Shown piece by piece: positions 40,810-49,362 of a stretch of 64,000 nucleotides of DNA. The first letter of the stretch is position 1; every line of letters starts with the position of its first letter. The DNA is taken from assembly GCA_016188915.1 (NCBI GenBank), contig JACPGU010000001.1, positions 124,001-188,000 on the forward strand, in the 5' to 3' direction. A program made the position numbers and the translations under genes. This DNA is from Candidatus Microgenomates bacterium (GTDB lineage: Bacteria; Patescibacteria; JACPGU01). Under the pieces are notes generated by a model that saw only the letters and a program-made list of their open reading frames with translations, was not told the origin of the DNA and did no database searches.

Positions 40810-41688
40810 ATGTCAAATTTTACGGTCAAACAAGCGATTCTTTGGGGGGCTGACAAATTGCGAGAGAGAAAGATCCCGTCGGCAAGAATAGATAGCGAGA
40901 TACTGCTTAGTCTCGTGCTAGAACAACCCAGAGAAGCTCAAATTTCAAAATCCAAATGCCAAATCAAGCCCAAAATCCTAAAAAAATTTAAAGGGCTCAT
41001 AGAAAGACGCACAAAGAACGAACCTATCGCCTATATTGTAGGAAAAAAAGAATTCTACGGACTGGACTTTTTGGTGACAAAAGATGTTCTCGTCCCCCGC
41101 CCAGAGACTGAATTGCTAGTGGATTTAGTTATAAAATCACTACCCACTATCCACTATCCACTATCCACTATCCTCGATCTCGGTACTGGCAGTGGCTGTA
41201 TCGGCTTGACGTTGGCCAAACATCTACCGAAGGCGAAAGTCATCTGCGCCGATATTAGCAAAAAAGCGTTACTGGTCGCGCGCAAAAACGCCCGCAATCT
41301 AAAATTAAAATCAGTTAAATTCGTCCTATCCGACCTATTGTCCGAAATCAAAGAAAGTCCCGATATTATCGTCGCCAATCTCCCCTATCTAACTCGCGCC
41401 GAGCTTGCAGAACCCAGCATCAAAAAAGAGCCGAAGCTTGCCCTCTATGGCGGTCAAGACGGACTTGCGCTCTACGAGAGACTTTTCCGACAAATAAAGC
41501 GAAGGCTAAGCCTTCACGCCTCAAGCGAAGGATTAGCCTTCGTAAGTCCTCTGCTTCTCTTTTGCGAAATCTCCGAATCCCAAGGTAAAAAAATAACGGC
41601 GCTCGCGCGTCGCTACTTTCCTAAGGCAGAAATTGAAATAAAAAAAGATCTCGCGAGGCGAGATCGAGTGATGATGGCCAAACTCTAA
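40810..41688 (+). CDS. prmC: peptide chain release factor N5-glutamine methyltransferase
   Basis: 292 residues from ATG 40810. The N-terminal helical domain is followed by VPRPETELLVDLV, the AdoMet motif LDLGTGSGCIGLTLA and the catalytic loop NLPYL (usual NPPY). PrmC methylates the GGQ glutamine of RF1/RF2. Two repeat-derived insertions are visible: five tandem CACTATC-type heptamers (41142-41173) encoding PTIHYPLSTI just before motif I, and an inverted element at 41500-41542 encoding RRLSLHASSEGLAF. Confidence 0.92.
   Translation: MSNFTVKQAILWGADKLRERKIPSARIDSEILLSLVLEQPREAQISKSKCQIKPKILKKFKGLIERRTKNEPIAYIVGKKEFYGLDFLVTKDVLVPRPETELLVDLVIKSLPTIHYPLSTILDLGTGSGCIGLTLAKHLPKAKVICADISKKALLVARKNARNLKLKSVKFVLSDLLSEIKESPDIIVANLPYLTRAELAEPSIKKEPKLALYGGQDGLALYERLFRQIKRRLSLHASSEGLAFVSPLLLFCEISESQGKKITALARRYFPKAEIEIKKDLARRDRVMMAKL
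41142..41173. repeat. heptamer tandem repeat inside prmC
   Basis: CACTACC then CACTATC repeated about four times; the 7-bp period is not a multiple of three but the total length keeps the frame. Confidence 0.85.
41500..41542. repeat. inverted repeat inside prmC
   Basis: Arms CGAAGGCTAA and TTAGCCTTCG, with inner copies of the same word (GCCTTCACGCC, AAGCGAAGGA). Confidence 0.75.
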
Positions 41689-41710
41689 AAACTATTTAGA
41701 GAATTACCAC

Positions 41711-42214
41711 CTAATTATATTTTCGTTTTTCCATGAGCAGGGTCACCCGTGGTGACCCATCTTTACTGTAGGCTTCGAGGACTTCTCCGGAAACACGCGA
41801 AATCTCTTCTTCGGATGTCTGCGTTTTTTTGGTGACCATGGCCACAACCGGAACTTTTTGCCCGAGAATAAACACTGCATCATAACCCTTTGTCTCTCCG
41901 TTCGGCGCCGGCAGGCGCGGGATTCCCACGCCCCTCCGCTGAAAAGCCCAAACGAGAAACGAGATCGTGGCTGACAACACCACTCCTCCCCAACCGAAGA
42001 TAATCACCACCAACATTACCCAATCCAAATCGGCATTAATATTGAAAGTCAAGACTATCGCCGTAGCGCCACCCAGGACAAGAGTCACTACCATATTGAC
42101 AACGCTATGATAGCGAAGAAAAGATGAACACATCGGCGAACTCCAGAGGAAAAAGGTGCAAAAAAGATACACCACCAACAAAATCAGAACCGTATACTGG
42201 GCGGTATCGCTCAT
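41711..42214 (-). CDS. membrane protein of unknown function
   Basis: 167 residues; AAGGAGGGTG upstream of the ATG. Three hydrophobic segments (about 7-25, 36-57, 66-90), then a soluble C-terminal part of about 75 residues (YDAVFILGQKVPVVAMVTKK...). No known domain. Single unit with consensus promoter; convergent with prmC. Confidence 0.65.
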   Translation of the reverse strand: MSDTAQYTVLILLVVYLFCTFFLWSSPMCSSFLRYHSVVNMVVTLVLGGATAIVLTFNINADLDWVMLVVIIFGWGGVVLSATISFLVWAFQRRGVGIPRLPAPNGETKGYDAVFILGQKVPVVAMVTKKTQTSEEEISRVSGEVLEAYSKDGSPRVTLLMEKRKYN

Positions 42215-42265
42215 GGGTTCGCACCCTCCTTGTTTTTTTGTTAAGGATTATCGCTCAACCAGTAA

Positions 42266-42294
42266 ACTATATATCAAATCAGACAAAATGTCAA
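42266..42294 (-). promoter_or_regulatory. promoter of the gene at 41711
   Basis: Minus strand TTGACA, 17-nt spacer, TATAGT (complement 42266-42271). Confidence 0.7.
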
Positions 42295-42335
42295 GTTTTT
42301 GGCTTTGGCTTGGCCGGTTTTATGGACTTTACGGG

Positions 42336-43514
42336 CTACTTTATCTCTCCCAATATTACCTTCGTTTTTGCCTCTTCTCCGGCGCGCAAATATTTTATCT
42401 CCACGCTATCACCAGGAGCATATTGCGCCAGAATACTGATTATCCCTCTATTTTCAGTAATTTTGTCACCATTGATTTCCGTAATAATATCATTGATCTT
42501 AATGCCAGCTTTATCGGCTGGACCGCCCGGTACTACCGCTAGAGATTTACCCTCTCCTACCACCAAGGCACCAGAGGTAGCAGAGAGGTCATTTAGAGCC
42601 GCGAATTCTTTAGTGATATTGATATAGCGTACCCCCATATATGGTCGCGTGATTTTGCCGTTTTTGAGATAAGAATTAAGAGCCGCTTTGGCACTATTAA
42701 TTGGTAAGGCAAAACCGATGGAATTACCTTGAGCATCTACCGCCGTATTTATTCCGATTACTTGGCCACGAATATTGATTAAAGGACCGCCGGAATTTCC
42801 TGGAGAAATAGGCGCGTCAGTCTGCAAAAGTCCTTCTAGATGAGAAGATGAACCGCTACCATCATAGGCAGTAATAGCGCGCGCTCTTGCCGAAACTACC
42901 CCCACCGTCACACTATTTTGATATTCTCCCAAAGCATTGCCGATAGCAACCACTCTTTGACCGATCTCCAAAGTGTCGCTATCGCCCAATTCTGCTACCG
43001 GCAAACTATTAGCTTCTATTTTTATCAAAGCCAAATCAAAAATAGGGTCCAATGCCACTACTTTCCCCTCATAGTCTTTGCCTTCGCCAGTCACTACCGT
43101 CAAAGCGTTGGCAGAAGAAATAACATGCTTGTTGGTCAAAATCAAACCATCATTGGTGACGACAAATCCCGTTCCACCGCCTTTTTGCTCGGTTACTCCA
43201 CCAAAAAAACTAAGGGCTTTGCTGGTAGTAGTGATGCTGACTACCGATGGAGAAACTTTTTTGACCGCGTCCACTACGCCAGAACCTTCTTCTACCGTCA
43301 CTTTTTCTGTCACATTTTGCACGATCCGACCACCCAAAAGGCCTTTTCTGTAAAGATAATAAAAAGTTCCACCAGAAAAAACAGCGCCACCTATACCACC
43401 GACAAAAAGTACTGCCAAGGCCGCTATAGCTGTTTTTTGGGATATTTTTTTTGTCCAGGAAAAACGATTTTTTTTCAATTTTTCGTCTGGATAATCAGAT
43501 ATTGTTTCTTCCAT
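42336..43514 (-). CDS. HtrA/DegP-family serine protease
   Basis: 392 residues. A single membrane anchor at about residues 26-52, trypsin-like domain with His in LTNKHVISS, Asp in PIFDLALIKIE and Ser in ISPGNSGGPLI, and one C-terminal PDZ domain (GGPADKAGIKINDIITEING). Envelope quality-control protease facing outward. Standard DegQ/HtrA layout with one PDZ. Confidence 0.94.
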   Translation of the reverse strand: MEETISDYPDEKLKKNRFSWTKKISQKTAIAALAVLFVGGIGGAVFSGGTFYYLYRKGLLGGRIVQNVTEKVTVEEGSGVVDAVKKVSPSVVSITTTSKALSFFGGVTEQKGGGTGFVVTNDGLILTNKHVISSANALTVVTGEGKDYEGKVVALDPIFDLALIKIEANSLPVAELGDSDTLEIGQRVVAIGNALGEYQNSVTVGVVSARARAITAYDGSGSSSHLEGLLQTDAPISPGNSGGPLINIRGQVIGINTAVDAQGNSIGFALPINSAKAALNSYLKNGKITRPYMGVRYINITKEFAALNDLSATSGALVVGEGKSLAVVPGGPADKAGIKINDIITEINGDKITENRGIISILAQYAPGDSVEIKYLRAGEEAKTKVILGEIK

Positions 43515-43573
43515 ATGTTTTTTACAAAAAAAGTCGGACTATTACCACCGACTATCTTACAGCAAAAAAATAT

Positions 43574-43846
43574 TTATTGCAATTTAGATGCTTCTCCCAA
43601 TTTGACTAGCCACTCGCCTATTACTGGCACTCCGCCAAATGAACGGATAATATAGGTCAAAATAGTAACAACCAGAGCTACGCCAATAATAGTCCCTAGA
43701 CCAAAAGCCGTTCCGCGCAAAAAACTGAAAAGGAAGGTTTTCCAAGGGCTTTTGATAAAATTAACATATTCAGCAAAACTCGTTTCTTCAGTCAATTCGG
43801 TAATATTTTGTTTTTCTCTTCTGTTGATTTTTTGTTTTTGATTCAT
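43574..43846 (-). CDS. DUF5665-like membrane protein
   Basis: 90 residues. FAEYVNFIKSPWKTFLFSFLRGTAFGLG followed by a hydrophobic helix (TIIGVALVVTILTYII) matches the DUF5665 pattern as I know it from CPR genomes. One start codon before it the YtxH-like gene ends (gap 1 nt), so the three small envelope genes here form an operon. Function unknown. Confidence 0.8.
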   Translation of the reverse strand: MNQKQKINRREKQNITELTEETSFAEYVNFIKSPWKTFLFSFLRGTAFGLGTIIGVALVVTILTYIIRSFGGVPVIGEWLVKLGEASKLQ

Positions 43847-43847
43847 T

Positions 43848-44129
43848 TTAGCGACTATATTTTTTGATAGTTTTTTGTGCTTTTTTTACTATTTTTTTCC
43901 CTTGACGGGCGGCTATTTTGGCAGTTTTTTTAGCTGTTTTGATATTTTTCTTCACTTCCGGACCATATTTTTTTTGTAATCTTTCCCCTTCTTTTACCGC
44001 TCGCTTTATCGCTTGTCTTGCTTTATTCTGCATTTGCTTACCCTTTTCCGGCGCTCCGAAAATACCAGCTGCCAATCCCAGCAATCCACCAAACAAAGCT
44101 CCTTTGAGAAAAGTTTTTGTTTTTGCCAT
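43848..44129 (-). CDS. YtxH-domain small protein
   Basis: 93 residues. The N-terminal FLKGALFGGLLGLAAGIFGAPEKGKQM is the glycine-rich membrane helix plus APxxG motif of YtxH proteins; the rest is a very Lys-rich amphipathic helix. YtxH proteins are linked to envelope or general stress. Middle gene of the operon 44204-43574. Confidence 0.85.
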   Translation of the reverse strand: MAKTKTFLKGALFGGLLGLAAGIFGAPEKGKQMQNKARQAIKRAVKEGERLQKKYGPEVKKNIKTAKKTAKIAARQGKKIVKKAQKTIKKYSR

Positions 44130-44203
44130 CTTTTTCTATCCTCCTACTAATTTTATTTTTATTTTACTAATTTTTTCCTAACGTTGAATGTTAGGAAAAC
44201 TTT

Positions 44204-44551
44204 TTATTCGTCTTCTTCATAGATTTCAACATTGGAAAAATTTTTCTTAGATGATTTTTTCTTTTTTTTCTCATCATTTATTTTTTTTGCGCCCAATCCT
44301 AAACTCACCACTCCCAAAATCGCTGGTACTATTTTGTCAATTACCAGAGAATTGGCAAAAAAAGATTTTGTTTTATCGGAGACTACTGTTATGGTATCAC
44401 TAACCGACCCAATATCTTTTTGAAGACGATCGGTAATTTTTCTGACATCAATCATTATTTTTATCATGGCACCCAACGCCACGCAAACAAAAGCAATCAA
44501 AACAACAAAACCAATAGTAAGGACAGTAATCAAGATATTTTCATTCGACAT
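44204..44551 (-). CDS. DUF948-like membrane protein
   Basis: 115 residues. One membrane helix (about 7-30), then a helical segment (IDVRKITDRLQKDIGSVSDT) typical of DUF948-type envelope proteins, a second hydrophobic stretch (VPAILGVVSLGLGA) and a charged tail (KKKKKSSKKN ... EIYEEDE). Upstream gene of the YtxH/DUF5665 group. Confidence 0.75.
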   Translation of the reverse strand: MSNENILITVLTIGFVVLIAFVCVALGAMIKIMIDVRKITDRLQKDIGSVSDTITVVSDKTKSFFANSLVIDKIVPAILGVVSLGLGAKKINDEKKKKKSSKKNFSNVEIYEEDE

Positions 44552-44613
44552 ATGGGTGATTTCTAATTTTTATTATATCCATATCTTCGCTAAAAGCAAT
44601 GTCAAAATATTTT

Positions 44614-46212
44614 TTACCGCGCGCCCCAACTGACAATATCATCGGTGATACTGCTGATATTGGTAATCTTGCGCGAAGATAAATCCATCACCAAAAGATT
44701 ACTACCGGTGCCGCTTTTGGTTGTCATCGCCACTATTTTTTGGATATCAGGCCAAATAATATTTTGGTATTCTACTGGCTGGTCGGTTAGACGGTTTTCC
44801 CTGTCGGAATCTTTACCGATAGTAAAAAGCGCACCTTGGCCATCACGAATAGAGGAAAAAAGTATTCTCTCGCTATCTTTGCTCCAAGCGACATTATCTA
44901 CCGCTACCGAACTTTTGTAGATCTCTTCTTCTTTCTCGGTGATCAGACTATAGGAAAAAATCCGCGAGCTGAAATCAAAACCATCGCGCACATAGAGAAT
45001 ATTTTTCCCATCAGGAGAAAAACGCGGCAGAGCTTCGTAGTCAAAACTTGAGGTGATTTTCTTTTCAGTATATTTTTTTGTATTGATTAAAAAAATATCG
45101 CGCGAATCGTCAGCAAAAGCCGCGTAGACTATCTGCGATCCGTCAGGTGAAATATCAATGTCAGACTCAAAAATATTATTGTCGGTCAATTTTTGCCAAG
45201 ATTTGTCGTATAGCCCGACTAAATAAATCTCCGGCATAGCGTCACCAAAATTTCTCCCCAAAAAAGTCGCGTACTGTCCATTGCGACTGACAGCAAAATC
45301 GCCTTCCGGCAAAATTTCTCTGCTGATTCTTTGTGGTTCATGACTGCCATCAATATCGGCAACGTAAAGCGCTATGTTTTTGGCAGATGTGGCTGTGGGA
45401 TTTTCTAAAGTAGAATAAAAAACTATTTTTTTGCCATCAGGTGTCAGGTGACCGCCCCAAGATTCTCCACCCCAACGCCCTGTGATATTGGCAAGACCCG
45501 TGCCATCATAATTGATAGTATAAATATTTTTCTTACCTTCGCGCATGGAGGTAAAAGATAATTTGCCATAAGGAGTGAGTGCGATTTCTTTTTTATTTTT
45601 TTCCAGAATCGCCCGACTACTCTCATTGGCGATAGTAACGATTTCTTCTTTGTCCCAAAAATCTATAGCGCTGATTTTGATTATTTGATCGCCCGTTCCC
45701 ACATCAGTAAAATCGAAAGCTCCTTGATCATTGGTGGTGGTTTTTTGGCCATCTATCTCTACTTGCGCGCCCCCAATCGGTCTTTTATCAAAATTGTTTA
45801 TTACCACTCCAATCAAAGCACCAGAAAAGGCGGGATCGCGCTTCATGAATATTTTTCTTAAAGAAGTATTTTTGCGCCAAATTAAAACATTTTTTTCTTG
45901 CGTGTAGAATTGTTTTTTACTGATAATTAATTTTTGTTTTCCGTAGGCTAATTGAGGAAAAGTAAAATTACCATAAACATCGGTGGTAGTCTCTTCCTCC
46001 CCTATTTTCACTACCGCGTCATAAACGGGAGAATTTTTATATATTATTGTTCCTACGACTTTGGCTGTTCCGTTCCTTTTTTCTGCCGTATTAAAAAAAT
46101 AAAAAAGCCAAACGAAAGATACAGCGATGATTATAATCGCCAAAAAAACTAGTCGTCTAATCAAAGAATAATTGACAAAACTACCGCCCAAGCGACGGAT
46201 AATAGTTAGCAT
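44614..46212 (-). CDS. membrane-anchored protein with carboxypeptidase-regulatory-like and TolB-like propeller domains
   Basis: 532 residues. Membrane anchor at about 20-42; two beta-sandwich CarboxypepD_reg/PEGA-like domains (VGTIIYKNSPVYDAVVKIG and IGVVINNFDKRPIGGAQVEI); then a beta-propeller with TolB/WD40-like blades (LTPDGKKIVFYSTL, ISPDGSQIVYAAF, FSPDGKNILYV, WSKDSERILFSS). It probably sits outside the membrane as a binding scaffold. Enzymatic activity is not indicated. Confidence 0.85.
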   Translation of the reverse strand: MLTIIRRLGGSFVNYSLIRRLVFLAIIIIAVSFVWLFYFFNTAEKRNGTAKVVGTIIYKNSPVYDAVVKIGEEETTTDVYGNFTFPQLAYGKQKLIISKKQFYTQEKNVLIWRKNTSLRKIFMKRDPAFSGALIGVVINNFDKRPIGGAQVEIDGQKTTTNDQGAFDFTDVGTGDQIIKISAIDFWDKEEIVTIANESSRAILEKNKKEIALTPYGKLSFTSMREGKKNIYTINYDGTGLANITGRWGGESWGGHLTPDGKKIVFYSTLENPTATSAKNIALYVADIDGSHEPQRISREILPEGDFAVSRNGQYATFLGRNFGDAMPEIYLVGLYDKSWQKLTDNNIFESDIDISPDGSQIVYAAFADDSRDIFLINTKKYTEKKITSSFDYEALPRFSPDGKNILYVRDGFDFSSRIFSYSLITEKEEEIYKSSVAVDNVAWSKDSERILFSSIRDGQGALFTIGKDSDRENRLTDQPVEYQNIIWPDIQKIVAMTTKSGTGSNLLVMDLSSRKITNISSITDDIVSWGAR

Positions 46213-46345
46213 AGCCCTCCCTTGTAATACAAAAAGCGCGAATTATGAATTATGAAGTATAAAGTATTTAGCAAGTATTGATTTCATTATATTATCTCAA
46301 GGAAAAATCGCAAGAGAAAGATTCGAGATTTTAGATTGTATATTT

Positions 46346-47311
46346 TTAGATTTCAGATTTTAGATTTATGAATCCACCGATAATCTCTTCTGTTTCTTTA
46401 TAGTCTTTCGCCTCCATCAGTTTCTTCCGCAGATCGCTTGCTCCGGGAAAATCCGCGCAATAAATCTTGAAAAACTTTTTCATCTTGGCGAATTTCACCC
46501 CTTTGCCCCAAAATTTTTCAAATAATTTCGCATGCTCAATTGCGAGCTTTAATTTTTTAATTTTTTGGTTTTTTACTTTCTTATTTTCAAAAATCCAAGG
46601 ATTTTTGAATATCCCTCTCCCAATCATCACGCCATCACAACCGGTTTTTTCGGCCAAAGCCTTCCCTTCTTCAATTGAGCCGACATCGCCATTGCCGATG
46701 ATCAAAACTCCCGAACCCTTGGCGATTTCCACCGCGTCTTTTATCCTCTCCCAACGCGCCGGCACCTTGGACATTTCTTTTCTTGTTCGCGCGTGAATAA
46801 TGATGGCTTCTGGTTTTTCGGCGAGGAGTTCGGGCAGCCATTCTTCCAAAATATCGGTATTAAATCCCAGCCGTGTCTTGATAGACAAAGGAAGATTCGG
46901 CGCGCCGGCTTTGGCCGCCCTTATTATCTCGCGCGCCAATTGCGGATTTTTCATCAGCGCCGCGCCCGCGCCTTGTTTTTCTATTGTTTTGTCCGGACAA
47001 CCCATATTGATATCCAGCCCGTCAAAGCCGAGCTTTGCCACCAAACGCGCCGCCTCTTCCATTTTTTCTGGATTGGCCGTAAAAAGCTGGGCGATAATTG
47101 GTCTTTCCTGTTCTGTAAATCGCAAATTTTTCAAAAGCTTTTTTCGACCCACCGAGCACAGCCCATTGGCCGAAACGAATTCGGTATAGAGCACATCCGG
47201 CTTGCCGAAACGCACCACCATTTGCCGAAAAACCGGATCAGTCACATCCGCCATCGGAGCCAAGACGAAAAAAGGCTTCGGTAATTTGTGCCAAAAAGAT
47301 TTATTTGCCAT
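46346..47311 (-). CDS. dus: tRNA-dihydrouridine synthase
   Basis: 321 residues. FVLAPMADVTDPVFRQ at the FMN end, INMGCPDKTIEKQGAGAALM with the catalytic Cys, HARTRKEMSK and IGNGDVGSIEEGKAL, GVMIGRGIFKNPWIF all follow the Dus TIM-barrel pattern. Reduces specific uridines of tRNA. Subtype (DusB-like) not certain. Starts 6 nt after an extended -10 box. Confidence 0.93.
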   Translation of the reverse strand: MANKSFWHKLPKPFFVLAPMADVTDPVFRQMVVRFGKPDVLYTEFVSANGLCSVGRKKLLKNLRFTEQERPIIAQLFTANPEKMEEAARLVAKLGFDGLDINMGCPDKTIEKQGAGAALMKNPQLAREIIRAAKAGAPNLPLSIKTRLGFNTDILEEWLPELLAEKPEAIIIHARTRKEMSKVPARWERIKDAVEIAKGSGVLIIGNGDVGSIEEGKALAEKTGCDGVMIGRGIFKNPWIFENKKVKNQKIKKLKLAIEHAKLFEKFWGKGVKFAKMKKFFKIYCADFPGASDLRKKLMEAKDYKETEEIIGGFINLKSEI

Positions 47312-47317
47312 TGGGAA

Positions 47318-47326
47318 ATTATAGCA
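47318..47326 (-). promoter_or_regulatory. extended -10 promoter of dus (leaderless)
   Basis: Minus strand TGCTATAAT, TTCCCA, then the ATG at 47311. Confidence 0.65.
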
Positions 47327-47348
47327 AAAAAACTATCTCCTGACCATC

Positions 47349-47378
47349 AAAATTCCCCGCCGTAAGCGGGGAATTTTT
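47349..47378 (-). terminator. terminator of tmk
   Basis: Minus strand AAATTCCCCGC-TTAC-GGCGGGGAATTTT. Confidence 0.8.
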
Positions 47379-47389
47379 CGAAAAAGCAA

Positions 47390-48121
47390 TTATGATAACA
47401 GACGCTCTGCCAGAGCCTCTAGCACCGCGTCAAAAACTTCATCCGGTGTTTTGTCGTCAACCGGAATAACAATGAAACGTCTGCCGTCATATCGCGCTTG
47501 CGCCAGATAACCCTGGCGAACTTTCTCGTGATAATCCAGCCCTAGTTTTTCGTAAGAAGACCCGCCATCGTTTCTGGCTCTGGCGCGAGCAAGCCCCGTT
47601 TCAGGCGATATATCCAGGTATATCACGAAATCTGGTAGCCGACCTGACAGCGAAAGACGGACGGCGCTCATCACCTCAGAGAGAGACAATCCTCCAGCGA
47701 AATGCTGATAAGCCACCGAAGAAGCGTATGAGCGGTCAGAAAAAACCATTCCTCCCACCTCGAGCATCGGCTTGATCAGCCCTTCGTAAATTAAACATCT
47801 GGCCGCGCTGAAAAGATACAATTCCGCTCTTGACTCTAATTTGTGCGTCTTGATGATTTCGTAAATTTTGGCGCCAACCTCCGTGCTTTTCGGCTCGGAA
47901 ACGAAGACGATGTCGTCAGGAAATGGGGCAAAGAGCTTTTTTATCCTCTCTATTACCGTCCCCTTGCCCGCGCCGTCACCGCCCTCTATGGCGATGTAGA
48001 TGCCTTCTCGCTCCTTGGCTTTTGCGACCAACTGCTTGACGAAATTGCTTTGCAAACGGCGCCTTCCTGCCGGAAACATGCGAAGTAAAGCGCCCCACAC
48101 ACTTTTGATATTAAGGTTCAT
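47390..48121 (-). CDS. tmk: thymidylate kinase
   Basis: 243 residues from the ATG at 48121, which has a GGAGGGAGAGG site upstream; the longer frame to 48193 crosses the promoter. P-loop IEGGDGAGKGT near residue 43, VFSDRSYASSVAYQ (DR(Y/H) motif), and a lid with RARARNDGG. It phosphorylates dTMP to dTDP. The first 38 residues form a basic N-terminal extension not found in E. coli Tmk. Confidence 0.92.
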   Translation of the reverse strand: MNLNIKSVWGALLRMFPAGRRRLQSNFVKQLVAKAKEREGIYIAIEGGDGAGKGTVIERIKKLFAPFPDDIVFVSEPKSTEVGAKIYEIIKTHKLESRAELYLFSAARCLIYEGLIKPMLEVGGMVFSDRSYASSVAYQHFAGGLSLSEVMSAVRLSLSGRLPDFVIYLDISPETGLARARARNDGGSSYEKLGLDYHEKVRQGYLAQARYDGRRFIVIPVDDKTPDEVFDAVLEALAERLLS

Positions 48122-48170
48122 ACTCCCTCTCCCTCCGAAAAAAAAGATTGAGGGCGCGCCCTCTGCGCGT

Positions 48171-48176
48171 ATTATA
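48171..48176 (-). promoter_or_regulatory. -10 box of tmk
   Basis: Minus strand TATAAT; a possible TTGATT lies 19 nt upstream, longer than ideal. Confidence 0.45.
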
Positions 48177-48211
48177 ACCAAATCACCGAGCAAAAATCAA
48201 GCCGAAATGCT

Positions 48212-48259
48212 AGGACACGACGTTCGACGTCGTGTCCCCAATTCGACGTCGTGTCCCCA
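48212..48259. repeat. GGACACGACG palindrome, copy 3 plus half copy
   Basis: GGACACGACG-TTCGA-CGTCGTGTCC at 48214-48238, then the right half TTCGACGTCGTGTCCCC repeated at 48243-48259. Confidence 0.85.
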
Positions 48260-48274
48260 AATTTTTCTTAAGTA

Positions 48275-48308
48275 AAAACCCGACCGTCAAATCACGGCCG
48301 GGTTTTTT
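48275..48308 (-). terminator. terminator of the gene at 48332
   Basis: Minus strand ACCCGGCCGTG-ATTT-GACGGTCGGGT with T runs on both sides. Confidence 0.8.
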
Positions 48309-48331
48309 GCTTGGATGCTTCATCCAGAGAA

Positions 48332-49204
48332 TCATTTCCCTAGATTTTTCTGAAAAATTATTAGCGCTTCTTCTAATGCCCATTCAGGATTTTCAGAAGA
48401 AAAATTCTCAAAATTTAAATCTCGGCGAAACCGATCGGACAAGGCCGCCAGCCCCGCCAAAATTGTCAATTGCTGAGCAGGATTGTCCATATTGTGACCA
48501 CCGAACTGGTAACCCTCATTCTTGGTGACATGGCCATTCATGGGGTTAATGCCACAGGCGTCTCCCGGACAACTGACATTGAGCCAGCCCGTGTCATAAT
48601 CAATAGAGGCGCGGAAGTTATATTTCTCAAACTTGCTTAGCGGTCCATACATTCTCCGATGAGCCCGAATCATCGCCTCTACCATTTCCGGACGAGAGGT
48701 CTGAGCCGGAAAAGAACTAAGATATCGTCCCAGACTTAGACTGAAATCGCCACTTATGGATCCTCCGTGCATATCTTTCAAAGTGGCGAAATCGATCGTC
48801 ATGATTTGTGGCTCCTTGGATGAGGTATTCTCCTTCGGATGAAAGGCCCAGAAGCCAAAGAAGCATAGACTGGCCGAAATGGCAAAGGCTTCTTGGTAGT
48901 CACACCAAAAATCGTATCCACCTCCTTCGCAACAGGGGCATCTTCCTTCGTGATACGGATGCTTTTTGCTCCCTCCGCAGAACCGACACTTTTCTTCCGT
49001 TCGTTTTTTCACCCTCGGAATAAGAGCGGAAAGCACGATGAAATCTTTTGGTTGCCTTTTTACCGGAACAAAAGCGCCATCAAAGCCAAAACCTTGGCTA
49101 AAGTCAGAACAAAATGCCTGAAAGCCAAATTTTTTTTTGAAATCTGCGATGATAGGCGCTTGAGGCGCACTCTTTTGCCGTCCCAAGAAAAACGGTACCA
49201 GCAC
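48332..49204 (-). CDS. zinc-binding protein of unknown function, main frame (N-terminus probably in another frame)
   Basis: The open frame has 290 codons, but its first 25 or so (MLVPFFLGRQKSAPQAP) look like an out-of-frame reading; credible protein begins around DFKKKFGFQAF. Cys-rich CRFCGGSKKHPYHEGRCPCCEGGG near residue 75 is a paired zinc knuckle of the CxxCxG type seen in the mini-proteins at 3001 and 8996. The C-terminal half (MDNPAQQLTILAGLAALSDRF, PEWALEEALIIFQKN) is helical. A better N-terminus lies one frame away at 49060-49242, joined through an A9 run. Confidence 0.65.
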   Translation of the reverse strand: MLVPFFLGRQKSAPQAPIIADFKKKFGFQAFCSDFSQGFGFDGAFVPVKRQPKDFIVLSALIPRVKKRTEEKCRFCGGSKKHPYHEGRCPCCEGGGYDFWCDYQEAFAISASLCFFGFWAFHPKENTSSKEPQIMTIDFATLKDMHGGSISGDFSLSLGRYLSSFPAQTSRPEMVEAMIRAHRRMYGPLSKFEKYNFRASIDYDTGWLNVSCPGDACGINPMNGHVTKNEGYQFGGHNMDNPAQQLTILAGLAALSDRFRRDLNFENFSSENPEWALEEALIIFQKNLGK

Positions 49205-49242
49205 GGTCTATCGGCGTAGCGAATGTTGACTATATCTCCCAT
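49060..49242 (-). CDS. N-terminal frame of the 48332 protein (possible -1 frameshift)
   Basis: 60 codons from ATG 49242, with GGGCGGG 6 nt upstream. The first 33 residues (MGDIVNIRYADRPCWYRFSW, DGKRVRLKRLSS) look like real protein. At the run of nine A on the coding strand (complement 49130-49138) the frame can slip by -1 into the 48332 frame, giving ...SQISKKKFGFQAF. The remaining codons of this frame (FRHFVLTLAKVLALMALLFR) are then out of frame. Either programmed slippage on A AAA AAA, a real mutation, or an assembly error. Confidence 0.5.
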   Translation of the reverse strand: MGDIVNIRYADRPCWYRFSWDGKRVRLKRLSSQISKKNLAFRHFVLTLAKVLALMALLFR

Positions 49243-49280
49243 GGCGATCCCGCCCTTTCTTTTTGGATTTTTAAGGCGAC

Positions 49281-49309
49281 AAAAACCAAGCCCTCCGAGA
49301 GCTTGGTCA
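49281..49309 (-). terminator. terminator between copA and the 49242 frame
   Basis: Minus strand ACCAAGC-TCTCGGAGG-GCTTGGT then TTTTT. A TATAAT box (complement 49322-49327) with TTGTGG 17 nt upstream lies between copA and this hairpin, so the hairpin might also act as an attenuator for the next gene. Confidence 0.65.
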
Positions 49310-49362
49310 ATTGTTAGCTTAATTATAACAAAGAAAATCTCCCGCCACAATCTAAAACAGAT

